Source: an uncultured Anaerolineales bacterium (GTDB lineage Bacteria > Chloroflexota > Anaerolineae > Anaerolineales > Villigracilaceae). From it: a DNA stretch of 15,469 nucleotides. Below the pieces are notes generated by a model, which searched no databases, was not told the origin of the DNA, and was given only the letters and a program-made list of their open reading frames with translations. Of the stretch, positions 1-6,565 are shown piece after piece. The stretch is taken from positions 1 through 15,469 of the forward strand of contig CALFXA010000163.1 of the NCBI GenBank assembly GCA_937928015.1, read 5' to 3'. The stretch's first letter is position 1. Every line of letters begins with the position of its first letter. The position numbers were made by a program, and so were the translations under genes.

Positions 1-1
1 C

Positions 2-367
2 CGTCCGCGCGGTGACGTGAGCGGACTCGTCCCCGTTATGTCGAGCGTGACTCCTCCCCCGGGCGCCCCTTCGCTGACCGATCCATTCAGCCCGACCCCG
101 TACCTGTCGCCCGATATGGTCAAGGCGGCCCAGGCCCTGTCGACCAGCCTACCGGCCGGCGTGACGATGATTTATGACCCGAAGAACGGCTTCGGCTGGA
201 ACGACCCGCAAGGCTGGCAGGTGTACTTCGGTTCGGCTTCGAAGGACATGGCGCTCAAGGTGCGTGTGTATCAATCCCTGGTGGCGTCCCTCTCGGCGCG
301 GGGCGTCATCCCCGCCTTTATCAGCGTGGTCCACGTGGACGCGCCGTACTATCGGATGGCACAGTAA
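2..367 (+). CDS. ftsQ: Cell division protein FtsQ, C-terminal part (5' end outside window)
   Basis: The reading frame is open from base 2 to the TAA at 365-367, giving about 121 residues with no N-terminal membrane helix in view, so the gene begins upstream of the window. The visible part matches the end of the FtsQ/DivIB beta domain: a GWQVYFG strand, a helix of the type DMALKVRVYQSLVASL, then a final strand with VVHVDAPYYRM. FtsQ is a bitopic membrane protein that links early and late divisome proteins (FtsB/FtsL) at the septum. The stop codon overlaps the ftsA start by one base (TAATG), so the two are probably translationally coupled. The sequence family is poorly conserved; the call rests on both this pattern and its place just before ftsA. 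Confidence 0.8.
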   Translation, partial: RPRGDVSGLVPVMSSVTPPPGAPSLTDPFSPTPYLSPDMVKAAQALSTSLPAGVTMIYDPKNGFGWNDPQGWQVYFGSASKDMALKVRVYQSLVASLSARGVIPAFISVVHVDAPYYRMAQ

Positions 368-1608
368 TGGAAGAGATCTTTGTTGGCATTGACGTCGGCA
401 CGACCAAGGTCTGCACGCTGGTGGGGCGCGTGGAGGCCGAGAATCAGATCCGTATTTTGGGGATGGGTCTGGAGCCTTCGGAGGGCATCCGCAAGGGCGT
501 GATCGTGGACCTGGGCGCGGCCTCCAAGGCGATTGCCCGCTCGGTCGAGAAGGCCGAGCAGACCTCGGGTCTGGAGATCACGTCTGCGCTGGTAAGCCTG
601 GCGGGGGCACACGTCTCGTCGATCAACAGCCGCGGAGCCATCGCCGTCCCGCACGGGATGATTGATGCGGTGGACGTGGCGCGCGTCATCGAACAGGCAC
701 GCACGGTGGCGATCCCGCATGACCGCGAGATCGTGCACGTCGTCCAGCGCGGCTTCACCGTGGACGGGCAGGAGGGCATCCACATGCCCGTGGGGATGCA
801 CGGTTACAAGCTGGAAGTCGAGACGCATATCATCACCGCTGCCGCCGCCACGGTGGACAACCTGCGCCAGTGCGTGGGCGCGGCGGGTGTGCAGGTGGAT
901 CAGTTTGTGCTGAATCCGCTGGCCTCCGCCGAAGTAGTGTTGACCGAGAACGAACGTCAGATGGGCGTGGCTGTCTGCGACATCGGCGGCGGCACCACCG
1001 ATCTGGCCATCTATGTGGATGGTCAGGTGTGGCACACGATGGTGCTGGCGGTCGGTGGAAACCACGTCACACAGGATATTGCACACGGCCTGCGCCTGCC
1101 CGTCACGCAGGCTGAGGAAGTGAAGAAGCAACAGGGACATGCCGTCCGCGCCGAGGTGGGGCCTGAGGAATATTTCAGTATCCGTCCGTTCGGCGAGGAC
1201 CATCCCGTGCAGATCAACCGTCAGGACCTGGCGCACATCATCGAGGCGCGCACCGAAGAGATCTTCAACCTGATCATGCAGGAGATCAAACGCTCGGGCT
1301 ACGATGGCCTGCTGCCCGCGGGCATCGTCCTCACCGGCGGGACCTCGGCGCTGCCCGGCATCAAACGCGTCGCCAGCGAAGTGCTGCACATGCCCGTCCG
1401 CACGGCCCAGCCCGAGAACCTGGTCGGCCTGGTGGAAAAGTTGAACTCACCCTCGTTCTCGACCAGCGTGGGACTGTTGCGCTGGGCCTTGACCATGCAC
1501 GATCACGACCTTGCCATGGGAAGCGACCGTAACCGCCGCCGCCCGAAAGGAGAAAGCACTATGAATTTTGATGGCATCAAGAACTGGCTCAAACGTCTGC
1601 TTCCATAG
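367..1608 (+). CDS. ftsA: Cell division protein FtsA
   Basis: A 413-residue actin-fold ATPase that anchors FtsZ filaments to the membrane and recruits later divisome proteins. Phosphate-1 motif DVGTTKV is at residues 9-15, phosphate-2 DIGGGTTD at 205-212 and the adenosine motif LTGGTSALPG at 322-331. The SHS2 (1C) subdomain lies between the first two. The C-terminus (about 400-413, FDGIKNWLKRLLP) is the expected amphipathic membrane-targeting helix, joined by a short basic linker (RNRRRPKGES). The ATG overlaps the ftsQ stop, and ftsZ follows after 116 bp. Oddity: a strong Shine-Dalgarno-like AAAGGAG (1546-1552) sits 8 nt before an in-frame ATG at 1561 that would yield only the 15-residue membrane helix. 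Family and role are secure; the internal start is only a possibility. Confidence 0.96.
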   Translation: MEEIFVGIDVGTTKVCTLVGRVEAENQIRILGMGLEPSEGIRKGVIVDLGAASKAIARSVEKAEQTSGLEITSALVSLAGAHVSSINSRGAIAVPHGMIDAVDVARVIEQARTVAIPHDREIVHVVQRGFTVDGQEGIHMPVGMHGYKLEVETHIITAAAATVDNLRQCVGAAGVQVDQFVLNPLASAEVVLTENERQMGVAVCDIGGGTTDLAIYVDGQVWHTMVLAVGGNHVTQDIAHGLRLPVTQAEEVKKQQGHAVRAEVGPEEYFSIRPFGEDHPVQINRQDLAHIIEARTEEIFNLIMQEIKRSGYDGLLPAGIVLTGGTSALPGIKRVASEVLHMPVRTAQPENLVGLVEKLNSPSFSTSVGLLRWALTMHDHDLAMGSDRNRRRPKGESTMNFDGIKNWLKRLLP

Positions 1609-1614
1609 CAACAG

Positions 1615-1649
1615 GAGAATTCGAGGCTCCTTGAGTCGTATGAATTCTC
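1615..1649. repeat. 8-bp inverted repeat in the ftsA-ftsZ gap
   Basis: GAGAATTC at 1615-1622 and GAATTCTC at 1642-1649 are perfect inverted copies separated by 19 nt, starting just after the ftsA stop. No T-run follows directly, so it is a weak candidate for a terminator. It may be an operator or an RNA structure that adjusts ftsZ expression relative to ftsA. The function is unknown. Confidence 0.5.
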
Positions 1650-1668
1650 ACAAGAAACCTTAAAACCC

Positions 1669-1719
1669 TTTTAAATTTTCACATTCTCGTTTAAGATTGG
1701 CTCATCCTTGGCCAGGAGG
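1669..1719 (+). promoter_or_regulatory. AT-rich ftsZ leader: weak promoter candidate and strong ribosome binding site
   Basis: The stretch upstream of ftsZ is markedly more AT-rich than the genes around it. TAAGAT at 1692-1697 could be a -10, with a poor -35 (TTTTAA, 1669-1674) 17 bp before it. A complete AGGAGG at 1714-1719 lies 5 nt before the ATG at 1725, the strongest ribosome binding site in the window. This fits a need for high FtsZ synthesis. The binding site is clear; the promoter is tentative. Confidence 0.4.
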
Positions 1720-1724
1720 AACAC

Positions 1725-2894
1725 ATGGATCAGATTCGAAAACCAAATCCGCAAGTTGAGACCTTCGCGCGCATCAAGGTCATTGGTGTGGGCGGCGGCG
1801 GACAGAATGCCGTCAACCGCATGATCGAAGAAGGCATCGAGGGCGTCGAGTTCATTTCCGCCAACACCGATGCACAGGCTCTCAACCTTTCCAAGGCGCC
1901 CATCCGTGTGCGTCTCGGTGATAAACTCACGCGTGGTCTCGGCGCGGGCGGCGATCCTGAGGTCGGCCGCAAGGCCGCCGAAGAATCAGCCGACGAACTG
2001 TACAACGTGCTCAAGGGCGCGGACATGGTCTTCGTCACCGCGGGCATGGGCGGCGGCACGGGCACGGGTGCGGCCCCCGTCGTCGCACAGGTTGCCAAGG
2101 AGTCGGGCGCGCTCACCATCGGCGTGGTCACCCGTCCCTTCACCTTCGAAGGCGGACGCCGCATGACCTCCGCCGAGAATGGCATCGGCAAGATGAAGGA
2201 GCACGCCCACACCCTCATCTCGATCCCCAACGACCGCCTGCTGCAACTGGCCGATAAGAAGTCCAGCCTACAGGATGCCTTCCGCATGGCCGATGAGGTT
2301 CTGCATCAGGGTATCCAGGGCATCTCTGAACTGATCACCATCCCTGGCTTGATCAACCTCGACTTTGCCGACGTCAAGGCGATCATGTCCGAGGGCGGCG
2401 CGGCCCTTATGGCCGTTGGCCGCGGCAAGGGCGATGACCGCGCCAAACTGGCCGCCGAGCAGGCCATCTCCAGTCAACTGCTCGACATCACCATCGACGG
2501 CGCGCGCGGCGTGCTCTTCAACGTGACGGGCGGTTCCAACCTGACCCTCTTCGAGGTCAACCAGGCCGCGGCCATCATCCGCGAAACCGCTCATCCCGAT
2601 GTCAACATGATCTTCGGCGCCGTGATCGACCCGAACATGGGCGACGAGATTCGCGTGACCGTCATCGCGACCGGCTTCGAGCGCTCCGGCGTTCCGCGAC
2701 GCGCCCTCGAGCGCATGACCACGCGGACCGAGCGGCCTGTTTCCTCGCCGTTGGGCTACGTCCGCCCGACCGAATCCGTCAGCGTGGACGCCGAGGTCAG
2801 GCACGGCGGCGAGTCCAAGCCTGCGCCGTCGGTCCCTTCCACCTACAGCAGTGACGACCTCGACATCCCGACCTTCCTGCGTAATCGCCGCTAA
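1725..2894 (+). CDS. ftsZ: Cell division protein FtsZ
   Basis: A 389-residue tubulin-like GTPase that polymerises at midcell into the Z ring. The N-terminal nucleotide loop is [11 protein letters not shown] (21-31), the tubulin signature GGGTGTG is at 109-115, and the T7 synergy loop NLDFAD (211-216) carries the aspartates that complete the GTPase site of the neighbouring subunit. The conserved globular domain ends near residue 320. A variable proline/serine-rich linker follows, and the last residues ([13 protein letters not shown]) are the conserved C-terminal peptide that binds FtsA and other partners. The ATG at 1725 is fixed by an AGGAGG 5 nt upstream. It is the last gene of the division cluster here: an intrinsic terminator begins 25 bp after the stop. 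Confidence 0.98.
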   Translation: MDQIRKPNPQVETFARIKVIGVGGGGQNAVNRMIEEGIEGVEFISANTDAQALNLSKAPIRVRLGDKLTRGLGAGGDPEVGRKAAEESADELYNVLKGADMVFVTAGMGGGTGTGAAPVVAQVAKESGALTIGVVTRPFTFEGGRRMTSAENGIGKMKEHAHTLISIPNDRLLQLADKKSSLQDAFRMADEVLHQGIQGISELITIPGLINLDFADVKAIMSEGGAALMAVGRGKGDDRAKLAAEQAISSQLLDITIDGARGVLFNVTGGSNLTLFEVNQAAAIIRETAHPDVNMIFGAVIDPNMGDEIRVTVIATGFERSGVPRRALERMTTRTERPVSSPLGYVRPTESVSVDAEVRHGGESKPAPSVPSTYSSDDLDIPTFLRNRR

Positions 2895-2918
2895 TCTTCA
2901 CAAACGCCTAGTCCTTCC

Positions 2919-2951
2919 GGGGCGGGTCAGATATAATCTGATCCGCCCTTT
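2919..2951 (+). terminator. Intrinsic terminator after ftsZ (contains TATAAT)
   Basis: A stem of 13 pairs (2920-2932 with 2936-2948, one G-U pair) closes on a 3-nt loop and is followed by TTTGATTTC. It would end the ftsQAZ transcript. The apex spells a perfect -10 hexamer, TATAAT (2932-2937), which could serve the next gene, but no convincing -35 or TGn extension is present. Confidence 0.8.
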
Positions 2952-2960
2952 GATTTCATT

Positions 2961-2984
2961 CGTTTCATACCTGTGTATGAAACG
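2961..2984. repeat. Perfect 10-bp hairpin overlapping the GTG start of the sulfotransferase-like gene
   Basis: CGTTTCATAC (2961-2970) and GTATGAAACG (2975-2984) are perfect inverted copies around a CTGT loop. The candidate GTG start (2973-2975) lies across the loop and stem. In mRNA it would hide that start; in DNA it could be an operator. A T-run (2991-2995, CTTTTTAC) lies downstream, so a second terminator is also possible. Confidence 0.65.
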
Positions 2985-3980
2985 TTGCATCTTTTTACAA
3001 GACGTTTGCCCCGCTTCATGTTGAAATATATCGGCACCATTGCCCAAGTCTTCAACCTGCTCCTTCATGGGGAATTCGAACGATTCCATGTAACCTTGTC
3101 GCATCAATTTCTGCCGGTGTATTTTGCAGTCTGGCGACGAGTTTTCAGTCGTTATCCCAAGCCTCGTAATGCGCAAGGAATCGCCCGTGATCCGATCATG
3201 GTCTATCAAATGGCCAAGGTCGGTTCGCGCTCGGTGCTCTTCTCGTTGGAATATTCCTACGCGCGGCATACCCTGCCCGGTGTGCCCATTTATCATATTC
3301 ACAAACTAGCAGACCTGGATGCGCACGAAGAACGCGCTCGTCGGTCCAGCGATGTTGAGGAACTCAAGACGGTGCGGCAATACAGGCAGATTCTCAGGGA
3401 CTTTGATGAACTGCCCGACCAGCACTGGAACGTCATCAGCCTGGTGCGTGACCCTGTGGCTCGCAACGTCGGCGCCTTCTTCCACAACCTGGATCGCTAC
3501 ATCCCAAACTGGAAGATATTCTGGAAGGAAGGTTCGCTGACCACGGCCGAGATCATGCAGGTCTTTTTGCGGGATGAACAGGCACACCACACCGCCGACG
3601 GATGGTTCGACGTGGAGTTCAAGTCTGTGTTGGGCATCGATGTGTATGGGGTTCCCTTTAATACGGCCGAGGGATATCGGCTTTACTCCAACCCGCCCAA
3701 GGTGGACCTGGTCATTATCCGCCTTGAAGACCTGAACCGTGTGGCTGTCCCCGTGATGGACAAGTTCCTGGGCATCCATGATTTCAAGCTATATCCGTCC
3801 AACATTGGTGACGAAAAGGAGTACGCCAAGGTATACCGGGCCTTCAAAGCCACTCCCTTGCCGCTTGATTATGTGCAACGAATCTACCAGTCCCGTTTCG
3901 CACGTCACTTTTACACCGAGACGGAGATCACGGCCTTCACCAACAAGTGGGCCCGGCTGACCCGTCCCCGCAGCCGTTGA
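2973..3980 (+). CDS. Sulfotransferase-like protein, putative capsular polysaccharide synthesis family
   Basis: 335 residues if the GTG at 2973 is used. YQMAKVGSRSV (78-88) has the form of a sulfotransferase 5'-phosphosulfate loop, and VISLVRDPVARNVGAFF (154-170) the form of the 3'-phosphate motif with the R-D-P signature. Such proteins transfer sulfate from PAPS to glycans or lipids, and relatives are annotated as capsular polysaccharide synthesis proteins. The C-terminus ends in a helix-rich EYAKVYRAF...HFYTETEI region. No signal peptide or clear membrane helix is seen. The start is uncertain: GTG 2973 has no Shine-Dalgarno and sits in a hairpin, and ATG 3018 (residue 16) also lacks one. Base use looks less GC-rich than the neighbours, and no other glycan genes are adjacent, so acquisition by transfer is possible. 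The substrate is unknown. Confidence 0.7.
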   Translation: MYETLHLFTRRLPRFMLKYIGTIAQVFNLLLHGEFERFHVTLSHQFLPVYFAVWRRVFSRYPKPRNAQGIARDPIMVYQMAKVGSRSVLFSLEYSYARHTLPGVPIYHIHKLADLDAHEERARRSSDVEELKTVRQYRQILRDFDELPDQHWNVISLVRDPVARNVGAFFHNLDRYIPNWKIFWKEGSLTTAEIMQVFLRDEQAHHTADGWFDVEFKSVLGIDVYGVPFNTAEGYRLYSNPPKVDLVIIRLEDLNRVAVPVMDKFLGIHDFKLYPSNIGDEKEYAKVYRAFKATPLPLDYVQRIYQSRFARHFYTETEITAFTNKWARLTRPRSR

Positions 3981-4003
3981 CCGCGCGTTTTTCATGCTAC
4001 AAT
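3977..4003 (+). promoter_or_regulatory. Extended -10 promoter directly before 4011 (possible leaderless start)
   Basis: TGC-TACAAT (3995-4003) is an extended -10. TTGACC (3977-3982) is a fair -35, but the spacer is only 15 bp. The -10 ends 7 nt before the ATG at 4011, so transcription would begin at or next to the start codon. No Shine-Dalgarno lies between. Confidence 0.55.
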
Positions 4004-4010
4004 TAATAAG

Positions 4011-4430
4011 ATGAAAGCCACCCTACCTCGCATCGAGCACGAATCCTATATCAAGCATCGCAGGCAAATGCGGCAGCAGATCATCCTGCCCGTGGCGCTG
4101 GCGACGATTTTGATGCTTGCGCTGATCGTCCTGATCTGCGTTGCCACCTTCCGCGATAACGGGGACGTGGGCCGCTGGGCCGCCATCTCGACGATCTGGA
4201 TCGTCGTCCCCATCCTGTTCGCGGGACTGGTGACGTTGATCATCTTGGGCGGCCTGATCTACCTGATGATGCGTCTGCTGGGCATCCTGCCGACCTATAC
4301 GGGCCTCGCGCAAGATTACGTCCAACTTGGGGCACTCTACGTGCAGCGCTTTACGGAGGCGGCCGTCAAGCCCATCTTTGCCGTGGACGGATTGGCTGCG
4401 TACTTCAAAGTGATCTTTGGGAGAAAATAG
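4011..4430 (+). CDS. Small membrane protein with two transmembrane helices, function unknown
   Basis: 139 residues. A basic N-terminus (IKHRRQMRQQ) leads to one hydrophobic helix at about 24-46, a short polar loop with FRDNGDVGRW, and a second long helix at about 59-88. A mainly amphipathic cytoplasmic tail follows (QDYVQLGALYVQRFTEAAVKP...) and ends in a basic GRK. I do not recognise a named family. The next gene begins 2 bp after the stop and encodes another small membrane protein, so the two are likely made together and may act together. The start is the ATG 7 nt after an extended -10; a leaderless message is plausible. Coding status is supported by length, clean topology and context. Confidence 0.75.
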   Translation: MKATLPRIEHESYIKHRRQMRQQIILPVALATILMLALIVLICVATFRDNGDVGRWAAISTIWIVVPILFAGLVTLIILGGLIYLMMRLLGILPTYTGLAQDYVQLGALYVQRFTEAAVKPIFAVDGLAAYFKVIFGRK

Positions 4431-4432
4431 AT

Positions 4433-4627
4433 ATGCAGAACAAGAACAAAGTAATTTTGATAGGCACCCTGATCGGTGCCGCAACGGGACTGGTCGCCGC
4501 TGTGCTGCTCACCCGCCGCGCGGAGAAGGAAGAAAAGGAAGCCGCCCTCACGACGGGGGAGGGCATCAAGCTGGGCGCCCTGATCTTTGGCTTGTTGCGC
4601 GCCATCGCCTCCCTGGGCGACGATTAG
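4433..4627 (+). CDS. Small YtxH-like membrane protein
   Basis: 64 residues. A basic start (MQNKNK) is followed by a glycine-zipper helix (VILIGTLIGAATGLVAAVLL, about 7-26), a charged RRAEKEEKEA stretch, and a second weakly hydrophobic segment (LGALIFGLLRAIASLG). This resembles the YtxH / gas-vesicle-like small protein group, whose biochemical role is not well defined. GGGAG (4419-4423) lies 9 nt upstream of the ATG within the end of the preceding gene. The terminator begins 23 bp after the stop, so this is the last gene of a two-gene unit. The family match is by pattern only. Confidence 0.7.
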   Translation: MQNKNKVILIGTLIGAATGLVAAVLLTRRAEKEEKEAALTTGEGIKLGALIFGLLRAIASLGDD

Positions 4628-4649
4628 ACGATACATCGTTGATGAGATG

Positions 4650-4680
4650 AAGGACCGAGAGACCCTCGGTCCTTTTTATT
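4650..4680 (+). terminator. Intrinsic terminator of the two-gene membrane unit
   Basis: AAGGACCGAG (4650-4659) pairs perfectly with CTCGGTCCTT (4665-4674) across a 5-nt loop, followed by TTTATT. Confidence 0.92.
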
Positions 4681-4701
4681 ATGGGTAAATAAGAACATTC
4701 G

Positions 4702-4746
4702 TGCTAAAATAGGCCATTCTTTTATCGAATCCATAATTTGTGAGGA
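4702..4746 (+). promoter_or_regulatory. Extended -10 promoter and Shine-Dalgarno for the DNA glycosylase gene
   Basis: TGC-TAAAAT (4702-4710) is an extended -10 without a recognisable -35. GAGGA at 4742-4746 lies 8 nt before the ATG at 4755 and decides the start against an upstream in-frame GTG (4740), which itself overlaps this Shine-Dalgarno. Confidence 0.55.
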
Positions 4747-4754
4747 TACCTGTC

Positions 4755-6026
4755 ATGAGCCCGATCACCATTTCCAAACAGACGGCACGACGTTTTGTCC
4801 TTGGCAAGCAGGGGCTTTGGCCTGGACGCCGCTGGCGCGGCAAGAAAGGCGTGGTCGAGGCCATGCGCACGGGCGAGGCTTTGCAGTTGGACCCGTTGAA
4901 CATCGCTGCACGTAGTCAGGACATTATTTTGCATAGCCGCGTGCTGGATTACAAGACCGATTATCTATATCAGGTGGCTTACGAAGAGCGTCAGTTTTTT
5001 GATTATGGCGGCTGGCTGGCAATGTATCCCATGCAGGAACTTCCCTACTGGCGCTTGCACATGGAGAAACGCACGCGTGACGAGTATGTGAAATATTTTG
5101 TCCCCGAGCATCAGGCGGTGCTGGAGCAGGTGCGCGCGCAGTTGCGGGAACGTGGTCCGCTGGGGAATCGGGATTTCGATGGCAAGCGCCTGGAGTTGCA
5201 AAGTTATCGCGGGCGCAAGGAAACCTCGGTGGCGCTGTTCGATATGTGGCTCTCAGGCGAGTTGATGATCCATCACCGTGTGGGATTCGACCGCGTGTAC
5301 GACTTCCGCGAGAACATCGCGCCCAAACAATTCGATTATGTGGCCTCTGAAAAGGAGACCGAAGAGTTCTTCGCGCGTAAATCTGTGGCTTTTATGGGCC
5401 TGAAGAACGAGAATCATGTCCGCGCTGAGATGCGTGGTTATCTGCGCGAGAACTACTCGATCGAGCAGATGAAGGAAATGCTCGGGCGTTGGAAAGAGTC
5501 TGGGATGTTCGAGCAGGTTAAGGTCGAGGGCGGGAAGGAGTCCTATCTCATTCTGGCGGAAGATGTTCCCGTGTTGGATACGCTCGCGAAAGGGAAACTT
5601 CCCAGGGGATGGAATCCCAAAGAGACGACCACGCTGGAGGAAGTCACATTGCTCTCTCCACTGGATATCGTGAGCGCGCGCGGGCGGGCGAAGAAGCTGT
5701 TCGATTTCGAGTACAAGTGGGAAGTGTACACGCCGCTGCCGCTGCGCCGCTGGGGATATTATGTTCTGCCGATCCTATACGGCGATGACCTTGTGGCGCG
5801 CCTGGACCCCAAACTGGACCGCAAAACGATGACGTTGCACATCCTGGGATTCTGGCTGGAGGAGGATGCACCCACGGATGAAGCCTTTGCGAATGCACTG
5901 GGGCGCGGGATTGCGCGATTTGCTAAACTGATCGGGGCGAAAAAGATTCAGGCGGATGGAATCCAGTCAAGGCGTTTGGCAACGCAGGCGCGCCGAATCT
6001 GGAAGCCCATCCTTGACTCGGATTAA
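4755..6026 (+). CDS. AlkZ/YcaQ-family DNA glycosylase (HTH_42, winged-helix)
   Basis: 423 residues from the ATG with a good Shine-Dalgarno. The protein matches the HTH_42 / YcaQ family, whose studied members (E. coli YcaQ, Streptomyces AlkZ) are glycosylases that unhook DNA interstrand crosslinks. The family's catalytic Q-x-D motif is visible as QLD (Gln44, Asp46) in ALQLDPLNIAARSQD. The C-terminal half has the family pattern LLSPLD...LFDFEYKWEVYTPLPLRRWGYYVLPILYGD. The N-terminal region has the basic KQTARRFVLGKQGLWPGRRWRGK segment. It is cytoplasmic, with no signal or helix. It stands alone between a terminator and a separate promoter region. Repair of crosslinks is inferred from the family; the exact lesion is unknown. 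Confidence 0.87.
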   Translation: MSPITISKQTARRFVLGKQGLWPGRRWRGKKGVVEAMRTGEALQLDPLNIAARSQDIILHSRVLDYKTDYLYQVAYEERQFFDYGGWLAMYPMQELPYWRLHMEKRTRDEYVKYFVPEHQAVLEQVRAQLRERGPLGNRDFDGKRLELQSYRGRKETSVALFDMWLSGELMIHHRVGFDRVYDFRENIAPKQFDYVASEKETEEFFARKSVAFMGLKNENHVRAEMRGYLRENYSIEQMKEMLGRWKESGMFEQVKVEGGKESYLILAEDVPVLDTLAKGKLPRGWNPKETTTLEEVTLLSPLDIVSARGRAKKLFDFEYKWEVYTPLPLRRWGYYVLPILYGDDLVARLDPKLDRKTMTLHILGFWLEEDAPTDEAFANALGRGIARFAKLIGAKKIQADGIQSRRLATQARRIWKPILDSD

Positions 6027-6149
6027 AAACCCATCTATATTGCAAGCATTGTTGGCGCTTTGCCGCGTTGACCGGGTTTATGCGCGGCCAGGGCAACGAA
6101 ATAACTGTGATTTATGATTGCTGCTAACGGATAGGCGCAAAGGATAAAA
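6027..6149 (+). promoter_or_regulatory. Intergenic region with a weak promoter and ribosome binding site for 6150
   Basis: The gap has no clear terminator for the upstream gene. GCCGCG...CGCGGC forms a 6-bp inverted repeat with a 15-nt gap near 6062-6088. TATGAT (6113-6118) matches five of six -10 positions but has no convincing -35. AAAGGA (6139-6144) lies 5 nt before the ATG at 6150 and is a good ribosome binding site. Confidence 0.35.
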
Positions 6150-6524
6150 ATGAAATTTGCAAAATGGGTCTTTCTGCTGGCAGGCGTGTACGGCATTCTC
6201 ATCACTTTGCCGCTTTACAACGAGGCGCAAACCGCGCAGATGTTCCCGCCTGCGGTCAATCACCCCGAATATTATTACGGCTTTGCGGGTGTGGTGCTGG
6301 CCTGGCAGGTGGCTTTCCTGCTCATTGCGCGCAACCCGCTTCAACACCGTTCGCTGATGGTGGCCGCCATTCTGGAAAAGGCCTCGTATGGGATCTCCGT
6401 CCTGGTGTTGTTCTTGCAGGCGCGGGTGACCACGTCCACGTTGACCTTCGGCCTGATCGACCTTGTGTTGGGTATTCTCTTTGTGATGGCGTATCTGCTG
6501 ACGGGCAGGGAAGCCGTCAAATAA
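6150..6524 (+). CDS. Four-helix integral membrane protein, function unknown
   Basis: 124 residues with hydrophobic segments at about 4-22, 42-62, 69-88 and 97-119. A polar, proline-rich extracytoplasmic loop (QTAQMFPPAVNHPEYYYG) lies between the first two. Small four-helix proteins of this shape occur widely as hypothetical or DoxX-like proteins, but I see no motif that assigns a function. AAAGGA sits 5 nt before the ATG. The gene is alone and converges on rlmI, with a shared terminator between them. Confidence 0.75.
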   Translation: MKFAKWVFLLAGVYGILITLPLYNEAQTAQMFPPAVNHPEYYYGFAGVVLAWQVAFLLIARNPLQHRSLMVAAILEKASYGISVLVLFLQARVTTSTLTFGLIDLVLGILFVMAYLLTGREAVK

Positions 6525-6555
6525 AAAGGCAACCCATTCAGGTTGCCCTTCTTCT
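6525..6555. terminator. Bidirectional terminator between convergent genes
   Basis: GGCAACC (6528-6534) pairs with GGTTGCC (6541-6547) over a 6-nt loop. On the plus strand CTTCTTCT follows; on the minus strand a TTTTT run follows, which makes it stronger for the rlmI transcript. Confidence 0.85.
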
Positions 6556-6565
6556 CTTGGGGCTA

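Noticed and set aside
349..1389. 346-codon open frame on the minus strand opposite ftsA
   Set aside because: His/Arg/Gly-rich low-complexity translation without motifs or a ribosome binding site; a shadow of ftsA.
4740..4754. GTG 4740 as start of the DNA glycosylase gene
   Set aside because: The GTG overlaps the GAGGA ribosome binding site of ATG 4755 and has none of its own.
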